64,000 nt of DNA from Atherinomorus stipes (taxonomy: Eukaryota > Chordata > Actinopteri > Atheriniformes > Atherinidae), in contig JALJCO010001075.1 in assembly GCA_023101725.1 (NCBI GenBank), positions 62,001 through 126,000 on the forward strand, in the 5' to 3' direction. The notes below the pieces were generated by a model, which saw only the letters and a program-made list of their open reading frames with translations, was not told the origin of the DNA and made no database searches. Below are positions 12,880-26,179 of this stretch, piece after piece (position 1 is the first letter of the stretch; every line of letters begins with the position of its first letter). Position numbers and translations under genes: made by a program.

Positions 12880-14616
12880 ACTTCACATAGTTGTCAAAAT
12901 TGCCAACACTAAATGTGTCCAGAGAAACAACACTTTTGCAGCTTAGCCTATATTTGATAAACACTGGTTCAGTGGGAGATGTGGACAACTGTCCCTTGCA
13001 GCACGTTACAGCCACGTCACCATTGATTGTTACAGGATTTTTTGTCCAAATATTTTAACCCTCTCCAAACTCTAAAAACACTCTAAAAGTGATTTGAAAC
13101 AGTATGAAATTGGAGCAATAACGCATCCTAGAACTGTCTTTTAAGCTTCATTTGCTTTGCAGCTGCCTGGCTTGGACCAATTGAAAAGCATTCAAGAAAA
13201 TCAATTTTTTGAAGGATTTTTGTTGTGACATATTCACGTTGCCTTAACTTGATATTGGCCTCAACTACACTTAAATGTATCCGTTGTCCTTGTGACTGTG
13301 CATATATACAGGTGTGTGACTAATCAAGTGAAAAAAAGCAAGCCTATTCTGCAACACTGGTAAGGTTTGCACAGCCTCTGGCTGTATTTTGGCTCACAAA
13401 TTCATTCAGGAAATTCTGGGACACTTACCAAGACATCTGAGCAGTGGGCTGAAAGCTGCATGGAGCTGTTGTTTTTGAGACCTACAGTGGAACAGAGACA
13501 CAATGGAACAGAGGTTTGATTTTGAAGAGGAACTTCCTAAATTTGACATGAAATATGAAAACATTTAAAACATCTGGTTAGAAAAACTTCTTGCTTTTAG
13601 CCTAATGCGTTGCATGATAATTTTCCTTCAAGCTTTCTTTGCAGTATATTTTGTTACAGATCACTTTATAAAACTTAAAGTAAATCTGTCAAAATGTACC
13701 TTTGACAAGTGATGCAAAACAGCTTCTGGAAAGCTCTCAGATAGTGTATCCTGTCTGCTGTATCATTGACATGATAGGATGTGAAGTTATGGCCTGTGGC
13801 CAGAATGCTCACATTAGGAGTGAGAATCTCCTGCGTGGCGCAACTCTTCATGTAAAGCAATAGCATTTGCCAAAGGCATTGATATAATCCTAAAATCGAG
13901 CCATCCAGTCAGCATGCCAACAAGTTGGCTAACAAGATATCTTGTCTTTATGACTGTAGACAGAACAGAGGATGAAAATGCAAGTCAAAACTCTTCTTTC
14001 AGAAAGTAGATGGTAGATGAGATTATACAGTATATGTGTGTATATATAAATCAAGGCACTGAATCATCAATGCCATGAATAGTTTTTCGGCCTTAACTGC
14101 TTTAAACTTCATGCCACTTAACAAGTGCAGGGGGAAAAGGAGAATTTGTCTCATAGGAATAGTTAAAACCAACCTTTTGTGCAACCCAAGCTGTTTCAAA
14201 TAGCTGAGAAGGTTTATAGTCTGAAGCTGTAATGCAAGAAAATATATAGAATGATGGTGATGATGATAATTATGGGGGAAAATAAATAATAGTTGTTTTG
14301 AAATGAAATCACACAAAGCAGTAATTCAAGACAAACAGACGGCATGTATAAGTAACATGTTTACAATTAAAGCACAAAGATCTGCAAAAAATCATGCGTT
14401 GATCCTCCCCTGTGCGTAAATATCACATAAGTGTATACTTGAAGACCATGATTATGTTGGGGCGTCTCTCCACTGATGTGTGATATAATCTACTTTGCAT
14501 CCAGCCTCAACATATTTGCAAGTAAAATACAAAATTAAGTAGCGCTACTTACAGTGAAAGAGCTGCGTTTAACGATCCCCTCCTCACCTTCTTCTCCACA
14601 TTTCCTATCAGCTGTG

Positions 14617-14648
14617 GTGTGTGTTTGTTTGTGTGTGTGTGTGTGTGG
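14617..14648. repeat. GT microsatellite, imperfect
   Basis: GT repeats with two GTTT interruptions. Confidence 0.85.
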
Positions 14649-17554
14649 GCATGCTGCCACTCTCCAATCAACGTTGATTGAGTCCAGGTGTAAGTTTGTC
14701 CTTCCAAGTGAATCAATACCAATTCACTAACCACGTTTCTCCCATTTGCAACAAACCCTTGAAACACACCATGTTGTGTTTACTTTGGAAATGGTATCCA
14801 ATCACATGGCAGACACCATGCCAACCTCACATACCTGTGCGATACACTTTCGGCCCGGCATTGTTGTGCAGCAGTAAACGTTAGCTCCAGCTGCTCCTGT
14901 ATCATGTGTCAGAGGGCTGAGCAGCGAGAACCTGCTTCACTTATTACAAAATGAACAAACTTCTGCGCAGGACATGTTGTTTATCCTGTCTTTAAGGTTA
15001 ATATGAGGCATCAACGAGAAACATACAGTAGTTTAAAACCTGATTTTGTTCTTGCTGAGAGTGGACTTTGTTCTTCCTATTGACATTATAAACCTGGGGC
15101 ATCTCCTGCACTGTAACTGATCAAAGTAATACAGTTGCCTCTTGTCTAACATGATGAAACGCCTTCTCACATTTAAAAGCAATCATGAACAAGGAGGACT
15201 TCCCACAAACTTCCTTTTGTCCTACAACTCATTGCCCTGTCTCTCTTTAACAAGAAGCAGGCGTGCTTGAATGGAAGAATGGTTCTGTCCTTCACACTGT
15301 CTGATTTGCTTAGGAAAGGCGCTCACGTCTAATACTAATCTGAACGACAGCAGTGGAAATCTTGGCTCAGTTTCAGAGGCTAGATTGGGCCTGGCCCAGT
15401 GACCTTCTCTGAGAGAACATGGAAAGTTTGCCGACTCAATATGTCACAGGCACCACGAGCTTAGAAGAGAACAAGAAAGCAGTGATTAAATGGGTTAGAT
15501 CCATAGCTGGCTTTGGCGAGTGTCAGAGGGAGTGTAGCTTTGGTTGTTCTATGAAATTACAAGAATTGGTATCAAGCTGAAAGATAGAATCAAGGAAAAA
15601 ATGGATTTAAACATGTGTTCATCCTGATTTCAAAGGTTAAAAACAAAACAAACTTTCATTTTGTTCACTATTCTTTCATGTTGCACACATAAGCAACAAT
15701 CAATAATCAGCCCAACTTAATAATAAATAACAACGCCATAATTTTTTTAACAGCCAAACATTAAAATTTCCCTTCAAGGCATTCCTGCTTGATAAGAAGA
15801 GATTCTAACTCTTGAAAATCACTGCCTAACTTCCATAAACAACCGATAATTCAGAAACGGAACATTTCTGATGGCGTAATTATAGCAACTGAAGTAAGTT
15901 TAAAGCAAATTAGCCTCACAGGAAGTTGAAACAAAGTGTTAAATGGGGTTAATTGAATTGTAAGCCTTGTCACAGAAGATTACCAAGTCCGAGAAACACC
16001 ACTTTAATTGCGTTATTACCATGTGGATTAAGGCATAGGGTATTTTTGTCCAGTAATTATAGCTTGAAAGTCTGTGCATTTTAATACACTTAAGTCAGGA
16101 TGATTTGGGCTGAAATGTTTGACAGTCCAAAGACACAGAAAAAGTTCCATTACAAAAATATTTCTGGAATGCTTTAGGACAAATTAAACAAATTTGTGAA
16201 GATGATAAGTGATTAATTTGACAGGTCAAAGTCTTTATTTAGTGTTATTATGTGTCAGAAGAAAGAATCAGTGGAGCTGAAATCAATGAGACTGTTTATC
16301 AGGTTGAAAACTAAGCTACAAAATCTTCATTCACTTCTCAGCTGCCATACATCACACAGCTTAGCACATGAAAGTCTGTCAGTCAGTTGCTTTGGTCAAG
16401 ATCAAACTATCTCAACAGCCCTTGAATAGACTGACATTTAGTTTCATACAGACATACATGATCCCCTGCAGATGAAGGCCAACGTTGTTGACTTTCTTGG
16501 TATCACTATGAGACAGATATTTCAGTTTCAGAGAAATATCTTCAAAGTACTGAACCGATTACTATGAAATGGTATGTAATTACAGATATTGAAGTCTGTG
16601 ACAGTAAGTCAAGAGGAAAACCCAGACGCAGGAGATGAAACCACTGAAAGTCCAAAAATTGCTTTGCTGTCCTTATTAATATTGCACTTACACACTTTGG
16701 CACTAGCTTTAAATATGTTGGCTTCAGCATATCTAGCTTTTTATTCAGTAAATAGATAGTTTTTTGTTAAAATTTTATATTGTGTAACATTTTCACTCCC
16801 TAACCAGATTCCCATCAGTGTCAGTTGTGCTCCATTTGTTGTTAATATTGGTATGCAAACACATTAAATGTAGATAAGTCATTGGACATCATAATAACCC
16901 AGACATGCTCCTTGCTATGGTATATTAATATAAGATTTAAGCTCATTTAGCCTCGCGGAGATGCTGGCAAACCGCAGACAGGAACACATCTGTGCTGTGT
17001 TATTGTCGGTGCTGTTAAGGTGGTAAAATGTCAGTAGTTTTCAAGATGAACTGTCTTCAGAGAAGCTGAGGTCTTTAAGTGGAGTGTTAATGTCACTGGA
17101 GGTGTATCCACACTTTGAAATGATGGAGCATCAAACCTCCTCTTTTAGTGCTTTATTGATCTCCTGTTGCTCTCCACCTCCTACGCCTCATATCATCATG
17201 TGATCACAAGAAGACTTCTACAGTGGAGTTTTGAAAGCTCTGAGGCATCGCTGGGCAGATGTTTCCTGATGCAAGAATTTGATCATGACCCTGTAATTAA
17301 GCAGTGGTGTTCCCACTTTTCTTCACTTTTCACATTCATGATTTCAGCAACCAGGGAACCCCACATGGTTACAGAGTGTCATTAGCCTAATGGACGTGAG
17401 CAGAGGATGGCAGGAATGAATGATTGCATTATGGTGTCATTTGCTGCAGACTGTACACTGATATAAATAGTCCAAACAAACAATAACTGTCCATGTGCCC
17501 ATTTTAATGTATTGTGAAGCCTTGCTGTGTGATACATGGGTTCAAGCTGGGGTC

Positions 17555-17581
17555 TGAGAGAGAGAGAGAGAGAGAGAGAGA
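17555..17581. repeat. GA microsatellite
   Basis: An uninterrupted run of about 13 GA units. Confidence 0.95.
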
Positions 17582-17925
17582 TGCTCTTATGTGCCCTTGT
17601 GTCAGAGCGAGTGGGGCGGGTGGGGGCTAAATAGCTGGGAACTGGATTTAGACACAACTACCCGATCAGCCAAGACCACTCTGCTAAATAACATACAAGT
17701 AGCAGATAAGCGAGAGATGGAAAAGGACATTTGGAGAGAATACACAGGGAGGGAGAGAGCACTCAGCTTTTCTCCCTTCCTAAGCCATCTTTTCAAGAAT
17801 GCTTGAATGGAGCCATTATGAGATCCAGATCCAACAAGTTTGAGATAGTTTAAGTAACAAATAAAAACTGGACTGCTAGCGGTACATATTCTCCAGCACT
17901 GGATCTCAAGCAAAGGATTGACCCT

Positions 17926-18793
17926 AAAGGGGTAGTTTAGAATTTTTGACATAGGGCCTCGTTTTTGAGTTAAGGGCACTATTTATCACTGAAGACAGTT
18001 TCATCCCATTATTCCAGTTGCAGGAGGTTGCCATTGCTACAGCTAATGCATGTCGGTTGGATCATGTAGCCTGTCATTAAAAACAATCTTATCCACTCCA
18101 CTGAATGCAAGTCAGTCATATGATGATCGATGAAAATGCCCGTTTTAGTAATGTTATAGCTAAATAAAACTAGCCTTTCCTTGCATTTTGATGGTAAAGT
18201 GGCTCAGCCACAACAGAGTTTTACTTCCTGTATTTGGCAGCGGAGTGATATCATTTGCCACTGCATGCATGAAAAATAGAGTCAAAACTATGTCCATGTG
18301 TGAAAGGCATGCGGATATATCAGATTTTGAAGACGATTTTGAATTTGCTCCATCAAACGAACTGTCACCATGTCTCTATGAACCTGCCACCTGGAAGCAA
18401 AGTAAATTTTTGCAGCAATTGAGAAACTAGTCCCGCAAAATGGATTGCATCATTTATGTTAAGGTAGTTTTAAATGACAGGCTGGGTGATGCTATTGACC
18501 TGCACTAGCTATAGCATTGGCGACCTCCTGCAACTAATAATTAGATGAAATAGGTTGAAACTGTCTCCAGTGATGAATAGTACCCTGGTTAACTTGAAAA
18601 TAAGGCCTCATATCAGGGGTGGGCAACTCCGGTACTCAAGGGCCAGCATCCTGCAGATTTTGGGAGTCTGCCTGTGGCAATACACTCTGTGACCTGTGCA
18701 GAGCTTCACGTCAAGCTCTGCACAATTACCCATTGATTGGAGTCAGGTGTGCTGCAATAGGAAAAATGTCAAAAATTCCAAACTACCCCTTTA
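17926..18793. mobile_element. second foldback element with a nested insertion
   Basis: The left arm (17926-18091) starts AAAGGGGTAGTTTAGAATTT. The right arm (18463-18793), read in reverse, starts AAAGGGGTAGTTTGGAATTT. Both then share TTTTTGACAT, GAGTTAA/AAGTTAA, CATCACTG-AGACAGTTTCA and GTTGCAGGAGGT. The right arm is interrupted by about 155 nt that the left arm lacks, so a later insertion occurred. No transposase is encoded. The outer AAAGGGGTAGTTT resembles, without matching, the ends of the 7.5-kb element. Confidence 0.8.
18612..18768. mobile_element. nested fragment with CAGGGGTGGGCAACTCC terminus
   Basis: It begins CAGGGGTGGGCAACTCCGGT, a terminal sequence of a very common non-autonomous DNA repeat in fish (I recall it as hAT-like). 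It contains a short perfect stem GCAGAGCTT...AAGCTCTGC at about 18698-18721, and then GGAGTCAGGTGTGCTGCA. The expected matching far terminus is absent, so the copy is truncated. Confidence 0.6.
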
Positions 18794-21679
18794 AAAAGTA
18801 GTTTCAAATTCATTCGTTGAGTACTTATATTTTCTGAATTTTTTGTTGCTCATGTGCAATCAAATGCGCCCTGATGCTGACAGAAATTATGAATATAGGT
18901 CTGAGGCAGTTTACACTGAAGGCTTTGATTTAGCGAGAGGGAAATTGATCCTCTTCCATCTTTCTGCCTCCAGTAGGGTCGCATGCTGCTATCTAATCAG
19001 GGACCATGGTCCGTTGTAAACATGTATTCATGTAAAATTTACTGAATCTAATTAATCATAAATTTTCTAGTTCATTTTTAATTTCTTTATTTGCACTTTA
19101 ATATATAAAAAAATATATATATGCTCCATGTATTTCACAAGAGAAGCTAATTGAGAACCTCTCCATAGTCTGGAAATAGATTATAAATTAACCATAACAA
19201 AGGAAATTGTCCAAACAATATTACATGGATATAAATACATAGATATTACAAAGATAATCTATCAAGTAGTTTTGGTTATGAAACCCACTGACAAGGTTTG
19301 AGCACCTAAACTTCCTCAACAACATGATTTTCTAAGCTCATCATGTACTTTTTTATTTAAAAAAGGATGCGTGAAAAAACATTGAAATGAAAAAATGATG
19401 CTGCTCTAAACTGGTCACGTGATGAGTTTTAAAGACTTTTGCTGATAGACTGATTGGAGCTGGTGTATCAGAATCTTGTATCAAAATGAATCTTGTTTGT
19501 CATTCACAGACTGTTCTGACTTGAGAACAGATAAGCCCCAGACACTTTGAAACAGCTTGAAAAATGCTCTTTCCTTCCTGATGAACATATGTTCTGGTGG
19601 AAAAACAAGCCAGGCTTCAGGCTAGGCCCTGCCAAATCATTGGTAAAGATAATTGGATGATAGAACAAACAAGTGGTAAATTGAAACGGTCCCACTGTAT
19701 TGACATTAACTTATATTCTATCTGTGGGGTCTCAGTGAAAATGCTGAGGATAGACAGAAGCATCCTTGAAACTCCAGAGAACAATGGACCAAGTTACAGT
19801 ATGGGAAAAACCCTTTGACTTTGAAATACGCCAAAATTCACTGATATGGCATCCAAAAGAAGGCTGTTGTTAAGGATATTTTCTTGACTGCTCCGGTTCG
19901 TCGGCTAGAGAGCCCGGAGTTACACTGTGGCTCTGCCCACCATTCCTCCACAGCTCTGCCTGAGCTTCTCTTTAAATTTATGGTTGGAAAGTCACAAAAA
20001 GTTGTAAAATATTTCATTAGATTCAAAATTGTTATACACTTTTACTGGAGAACAAGTCACAAGCTGTTTTATTTACTGATTCATTTTGCTTCTTTAGCTC
20101 TTTAGCCATCAGGGGGCCAGATACTGGTGCTAAAACACTGGATTTAAGTTTATAGGGGCTATAAGAAGTACTGTGTTTACAGCATACATACTAAATCCTT
20201 ATAACTGAGGTAGCTGTATTTTATTTGCACAGCTTAATGTCATTAATCCAGTCTGTAACTGACTGTAAATGACCTACTTGTGGGAAGGAAACAAGCATAT
20301 TTGATTTGTTGGTATTTTGAATGAAGTCATTAAGTAGTGAAGCCATGAAAATTATGCTAATTGTTATTGATGCTATTCTGTGATTGCTAAATAATTACCA
20401 ATGATATGCTTCTCACATCATCACCACATTAACATGCTGATCTCTACATCAGCTCATCAGTGATGGTGCTGTGATGTCGGCCTATCAGGATCCACTCTCA
20501 CACCACCTGCATACTTTAGAGTGTGGGAGCGTTGGGATGGAGTGTCTGCAGGGTGCCATCATAGCTTTGGCCCAAAGAGCGCTATCACAGCCTTGTCATG
20601 TTGAGTCAGTCCCGCTTCGTCTCTTTTCTTTCTGTGTCTTCCTTTTTTGGTCAGGTGATGCACCTGCTGAAAAAGCCCGGCCGTCTGCATCCGGAGCCCT
20701 AACGCTCTCTGTCAGCTGGCTGTTCCTGCGGTCACAGTGGAGATTCATCTTTCTGCTGATGTCCCGTCTGTGTGGCAGAGAGTTGCCAGCCCCAGCATTC
20801 TTAAAGGCCTGCCATGGCCTGGAGGCACAGGAGGCAGGTAAATGTAAGTGCGTCAAAGCAACGCTGATCTGTTGGTAAATGACGAAAAGGCTGAATTAAC
20901 AAATGATTGCCTTCTGGATCTGATTCCGGTGCTAATCCATCAACAAAATCTATGAATACCCACACATCATTACAGACACTAAAACAATGGGATCTTTTAG
21001 GTTTCCATTTTTTTTGTTTTTCTAATTAATACGCCACGTCTTGGGCACACTCGAGGTAATTAACATTGTTTTTTGCCAGCAACACACAGCAGATGGTGAT
21101 TGAAAATAGAGGGATGAGTCGCTCAATCAACCACCATTTGTCTGTAGCCATTAATTATCTTGCGAAGAATACATTCAGTCCCTAAAGTTGATAGTTTGGG
21201 GGGGAAGAAGAATACTGTCCTTCTGTTCCTCATTACTCTTTAACAGCAAAAACTGCTGAAACTAGAATGCTGGATAGGGAGATTGTGATTTTAATAGCAC
21301 TGTCATTATCTTCTCCCATAAGGTGGCATACGATAGAAGGCTGGTAGAAAAAAATGGTGCTAACAAAAAGGAGCTGCAGTAATTGAAAGCCAAGCAACAT
21401 CTTGTGGTTCATTCTGCTCAGATTCATCAAAGACCACTTTTAGGGATGATAGGAACAAAATGTGCAGTTCTATTCAAGATGATGGGTCCAGAAACTTCCA
21501 CAGGGTATGTTTGTTTTACTAATGATCAAACTGGTTGCAGGTAGTTCACATGACTACAGCAACAGAACACCACAGGCCATGTGACTTAACCATGTGACTT
21601 AACCAATCTTCCTAATAGGTACATAAAATTTGATTGGACTAACAGCCTTCTCCCTGCAGCTATTGCTGTCATATTACTA
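18794..21679. other. gene-free stretch
   Basis: AT-rich unique-looking sequence. The 135-codon plus-strand frame at 20471-20878 overlaps a similar-length minus-strand frame and has no recognised domain, so I do not call it a gene. Confidence 0.65.
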
Positions 21680-22643
21680 AGGCCCAATCCCAATGTTCCC
21701 CCTATTTCCAACCACAGCCCCTGCTCCCCCCCCCTCTCCCACTATCACTACATCCTCGAATTGAAGCCACAAGGGGTAGGGCTTTGTAATCTTCCCTAGG
21801 AATTCGGACGCCACTTGCTGCGTTTACATTCAGGCACGTCAGTGACTGCGTGGTGATGTTTGTACATATGTCTCACCATAACAACACATCCAGCAACAAC
21901 ACAGAGTTAACAGTTGCAGTTGTTTTTTTTTTTTTAATCATTCATTATGCTTTGGTTGATTAATAAACAAAACAACCACACGGAGACAACGTTTACCATT
22001 GACGAGTTGTCTCTTGTAAACTGCCTAAAAACCTTTGCAAGCTTTTCATCAGTATTTTAGCCTAGCTAGCGTGGCTAGTCTGGCTAACGTTATGAACAAT
22101 CGTGTAATCTGTACATGTACATTTGTGAGTTTTCTTCTTCGAGTCCTGTCGCTCCCCGGAGGTTGCTGTTGTTCCCTTTTCTTAGGCCCTTTCCTAGCAA
22201 GTCAGCATCTGACGTCCCTCGCTCTGAAGGGCAAGATCCATATCTACTACCCCTCGTTATGTCCACTACCCCTACATGCAAAGAGGGATTGGGACAGCAC
22301 TACCTTCACGGGAACGTGCAAAATTTAGGTCATCAGTCAGTCATTTTCTGTACCACTTATCCAGTTCAGGGTCGCGAGGGTTGCTGGAGCCTATCCCAGC
22401 TATTATCATGCGAGAGGCAGGATACAGCCTGGACAGGTCGCCAGTCTGTCGCAGGGCCAACACAGAGAGACAGACAACCATTCACACCCACATTCGTTCC
22501 TAGGGGCAATTTAGAGTGATCAATTAACCTAACATGCATGTCTTTGGATGGTGGGAGGAAGCCGGAGTACCCGGAGAGAACCCACGCATACATTAGGGGT
22601 AGGGCTAAAAAGTAGGGCTAGTGGGTGTATTGGGACGCACCCA
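21680..22643. mobile_element. MITE-like element with nested repeat
   Basis: The left end has GGCCCAATCCCAATGTTCCC. The right end, read in reverse, has GGGTGCGTCCCAATACACCC. Both continue with C-rich blocks that include AGCCCCT / AGCCCTA and CCCTACCCC. This terminus style is frequent in fish non-autonomous elements. A different repeat (22335-22600) lies inside its right part. The open frames here overlap on both strands and match no known protein. Confidence 0.55.
22335..22600 (+). mobile_element. nested interspersed repeat, LINE-tail type
   Basis: It contains the order GTACCACTTATCCAGTTCAG, GGGTCGCGAGGGTTGCTGGA, GCCTATCCCAGC, CTGGACAGGTCGCCAGTCTG, GGCAATTTAGAG, AACCTAACATGCATGTCTTT and GGTGGGAGGAAGCCGGAGTA. 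This is a repeat text found in very many copies in fish genomes. I associate it with the 3' region of a LINE but cannot assign the family. Confidence 0.75.
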
Positions 22644-24544
22644 AAGTGTCTAGAAGTAGCTTCTTCTTTCAATTCCACCTAATCATGTTGCTTTCGCTTC
22701 ACGTGGGCACTCCAGGGAGACTGACTTCTGCCTAGCAATAGATTAACATTACACACTAAGCTTATATGAAATCCTCAGTTGTACGAGACTAAGACAGTGA
22801 AAGAGAGAGGCACAGATTGAGAAAAAAAAAAAAATTGGGAGGGGTTGAGTACAGAAAAACCTTGAAGGGACACTAAAGGCGAGAACTGAGCAGCACAACA
22901 CATCCTGGCATCAATTCTTTGATGTCTTTCTGACATTGCCAGCAGCTCCCTAACCTCTTTGGCACTGTAATCTTGTCATTATTCTCTCTGCCAACCTTTT
23001 AGTCAGACATAATCAGTGTCAGCTAACTTTAATTATTGTGATAGAAGCTGTGATAAATGTTGATTCAGCGTCAGTTGTTGTCTTTTCAAACTGGGAAGAA
23101 ATTTGGACTCTTGTGGCAGGCTGAAAATCAGGAATGAGTTCTTTATAGTAAATTACCAACAGGATTGCTCATGTTCCACCCCACAGGCTTTAATTAACAA
23201 GTCTCAGGTAGTTTAGAACCAATCTGATTTTCCCACACCTTGCCTTGCACTGACAATGAAACAGCAAAGAACGTGAGGGGAAAATGCAGCAGAAAGAGGA
23301 AATCCTCATGACAATGCTTCAAAAACTATGCATGCTTTTTATCTACTACTTGGCCACCTAAAAATATTTAATCATTGGAAAGAAGAGCGTCACTTTCAGG
23401 ATTCAACAGCATGCAACGAGGCAGCTGCAGCGACTGTAGATGCCAAAGGAAATACAGAGCTGCACAACTCAGCAGCAACATCTCAGTGTTTGTCCCACAG
23501 GGAGCCCAGCCCCATCAAACCCTATTATCTCCAAGGCTACCACTTACTTCCAACTGGAGAAGAGATAGCTGCTTATCTGGTGGTTAATAATAAAAAAGAC
23601 ACATAACAGATAAAAAAAAAGAAGCCATCCTATCATGATGGAAAGAGAGAGGCGGGGAGGGGGGGAAGGCCGACAGGGGAGCAGAGAGATTTCCAGGGAC
23701 AGTTTCATTCTGTGGAAAGGGCAAGCAGAGGGAGACCTCCCGCTGTAATACGGCAGCCGAGCTGAAATGAAAGCTGGCCGCTCTCTTCTCCGGGGCTAAA
23801 CAGCGGCCTTAATAAAAAACACAATCAGACCCCCAACCTTAAAGTTTAATGCACACTCTTCCCATATTTCTCTTTGCACCTGTCGAAAAAGGACATAGTA
23901 GAAGGTCCTGGTGTGATCCCAGCTCCTCAACTAGAATATGTGTGTGTGTATTAAATAAGAAAGTGGGGGTTGTTATAGCCATAATGAAGCCCCATTGAAT
24001 ATCAAGCACACCATCAAGTCGCTATAGCTCTCCATCGCGTTAATGAAATTGTTCCCCCCAACTTTTTTAATTAACTTGCACACTCACGGTGTGGAGTCAA
24101 GTTGTGGACACAGACAAAGACTACAGTGTTCTCTCGCAGGTGATGTGAATTTCAAAGAGGGAAGCTCCTTCGAGTGAGAGTGAGTTTCTTTATTAGGAGA
24201 GAAACCTCAGCGAGACAGATGTGCCAAGGATGTGCATGTGTCACTTCCCCTCGTCAGTCAGCTTTCATTCAACACTTTGATATATAGCGAGCATGGGATG
24301 AAAGGATGGATAAATTTATGGCCAATTCACTTGTAAAGCAAGAGTTGTTTTCATAACTTTTACATCTCCAATTTTAAAAACTTCAAGGATATGTCTCCTT
24401 GATAGTAATCAGAGAGTACAAATCATAATCATTCCTCGGCGCTTAGTGAAAGTGGTACAACGGTGCTTGATGAAGGGACATTCATCACATCAAGGAAAGA
24501 CAGATAACAGAGAAGCCACTAAAGGATAGACAGTCTTTTTTTTT
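22644..24544. other. gene-free stretch just beyond the ppargc1a 3' end
   Basis: No gene, RNA or transposon recognised between the MITE-like element and the inferred end of the transcript. Confidence 0.65.
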
Positions 24545-24561
24545 TTTCAAACACATTTCCC

Positions 24562-24567
24562 TTTATT
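24562..24567 (-). terminator. candidate distal polyadenylation signal AATAAA
   Basis: Minus-strand AATAAAGGGAAATGTGTTTG has the hexamer followed closely by a GT-rich element, the normal arrangement around a cleavage site. It is the last such signal before the gene-poor region and is about 3.1 kb after the stop. Confidence 0.45.
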
Positions 24568-24711
24568 GGCATGGTGAGGCTGATGAGAATTGCACATAAA
24601 AAATAAAATTCACAAGAAAGTAGTACAATAGGTAGAACCACAAAGGCATTGGTAAGGACTTGGCAGAAGGCAACGTGGATAGGACACATACAGGTAACAA
24701 CCCAGAGTGAC

Positions 24712-24785
24712 ACCCCCCCCCCCCCCTCACCTCCCACCCTTCCCCCCAAAACACGCACACACACACATCCAGAAACACACACATA
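24712..24785. repeat. poly-C run and AC-rich microsatellite
   Basis: A C-run of about 14 at 24712, followed by CACACA blocks to about 24785, near the inferred 3' end of the transcript. Confidence 0.85.
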
Positions 24786-25878
24786 CCTGCTTAAAATCAC
24801 ACACACATTTGCCAATAAACATTTTGTCCTTCCAAAAGAAACATGATTACCCAACAAACGTTTAAGCAGTGGCAAAGTACTCAATGGGTCATATTATTAA
24901 AAAGTCTGCCACAGTTTGAAATTTGAACCAGGAGGTGTTATAATATATTGCTACTCTAGGCAATTTACAAAGCATTTTTTTCTTTTTATTACAATGATTA
25001 AAGCCACATCTATCAAATGGGACACGACACCATTACCCAAACGCTATACAGACAGCAAAAAAGTAAAACAATGTCTTAATACACAGGTAAAAGTTTTCTC
25101 TTTTTTTTCCCCCAAATTCTTCCATCAACCAATTTTTGCCTCTTTGCATCATAGAAATGAGCTGTTTCTTGTCTCCACAGTCAAACTCCATGAAAGGAAG
25201 CCTGTGATCAGCAAAGCTTTTATACAAAAGATTTTTCCTTCCTGTGATGGAAGCTGGTTCTCTCATTACTTGGCTCGCGCTAGAAACGGGATATTAATTG
25301 AACCAGAAACCGCAAGGTTACCTTTTATGTCACGTTGACGGCGATGTGATATCTGGACTGTGAGCGTGGGGGTGGGAGAGGGGGTGAGTGGAAGAGCAGG
25401 GAGAAGGGAAGGGGGGGAGGTTGAAGGAACAGGGAACAGGGTACGGCATGCGATACATTGTTGAGTACTTTTCTTCAGGCTTATAGAATGTCATTGAAAA
25501 TCTGCCACTTGAGGCGGCTGACAGGCAGATATCCAGAGTGGTTTAGGCTGTACCGACTTGGCATCCTGTAATAGCCATGCACTACACAACAAACAGTTTC
25601 AACTCGACACATTTTTTTTTACACACAAAGTGGAGTTAAGAGGCAGTCACGTTTGCACAGATGTCACAAGGTAATGCGTGCGATACAATCACATAGACTC
25701 GGCTACATCTTAAAGGGAAGAGCAAGTGGGAGCGAGGACGTTCAAGTGTTCACCGCACAGGGTCATGTGATGAAATGCCAAGATACTGGACTGGAGGAAT
25801 CCTAACTACCAGCGACTGGGTAATGGGTCAAGTCCAAAAATCACACAATAGGAGCTAAAATACAACTCTGAAAAATAA

Positions 25879-25884
25879 TTTATT
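25879..25884 (-). terminator. candidate internal polyadenylation signal AATAAA
   Basis: Minus-strand AGCAATAAATTATTT in an AT-rich context, about 1.8 kb after the stop codon. Confidence 0.3.
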
Positions 25885-25963
25885 GCTTTTTATATATTTT
25901 TTTTCATTTATGTTATTATCATCATCATTAATCATCTTATTATTGTGAATAATATTAGTGGTA

Positions 25964-25966
<3 letters not shown>

Positions 25967-25998
<32 letters not shown>

Positions 25999-26026
25999 GT
26001 ATGATTATATATATATATATATATAT
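25967..26026. repeat. AT dinucleotide microsatellite (two blocks)
   Basis: AT repeats at about 25967-25995 and 26006-26026, split by a short interruption, inside the inferred 3' UTR. Confidence 0.9.
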
Positions 26027-26173
26027 GCATTTCATCAAATACAAGATCTTTAAAAAAATTGAGGAAAAGGAAATTGTAAACTTTTGTTTGGCATTCACAT
26101 AATCAAGCATGAGCGGAGTGATGACAGCATGTCATGTGTACAGAGCGGTGCAACAGAAGTTCTGTAAAATCAT

Positions 26174-26179
26174 TTTATT
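26174..26179 (-). terminator. candidate internal polyadenylation signal AATAAA
   Basis: Minus-strand AGCAATAAAATGATTTTACAG, about 1.5 kb after the stop codon. Confidence 0.3.

Larger units (their letters stand above)
9186..17925. other. gene-free stretch
   Basis: I see no gene. The open frame at 9295-9660 (121 codons, plus) has no recognisable domain and a Cys/His/Trp-rich, non-protein-like composition. An A/G-rich tract lies near 10345-10378. The part at 15.85-16.10 kb is dense in TAAT/ATTA cores. Confidence 0.65.

Noticed and set aside
20471..20878. 135-codon plus-strand open frame in the gene desert.
   Set aside because: No domain or family resemblance, a comparable frame exists on the other strand, and there are no visible splice or promoter signals.
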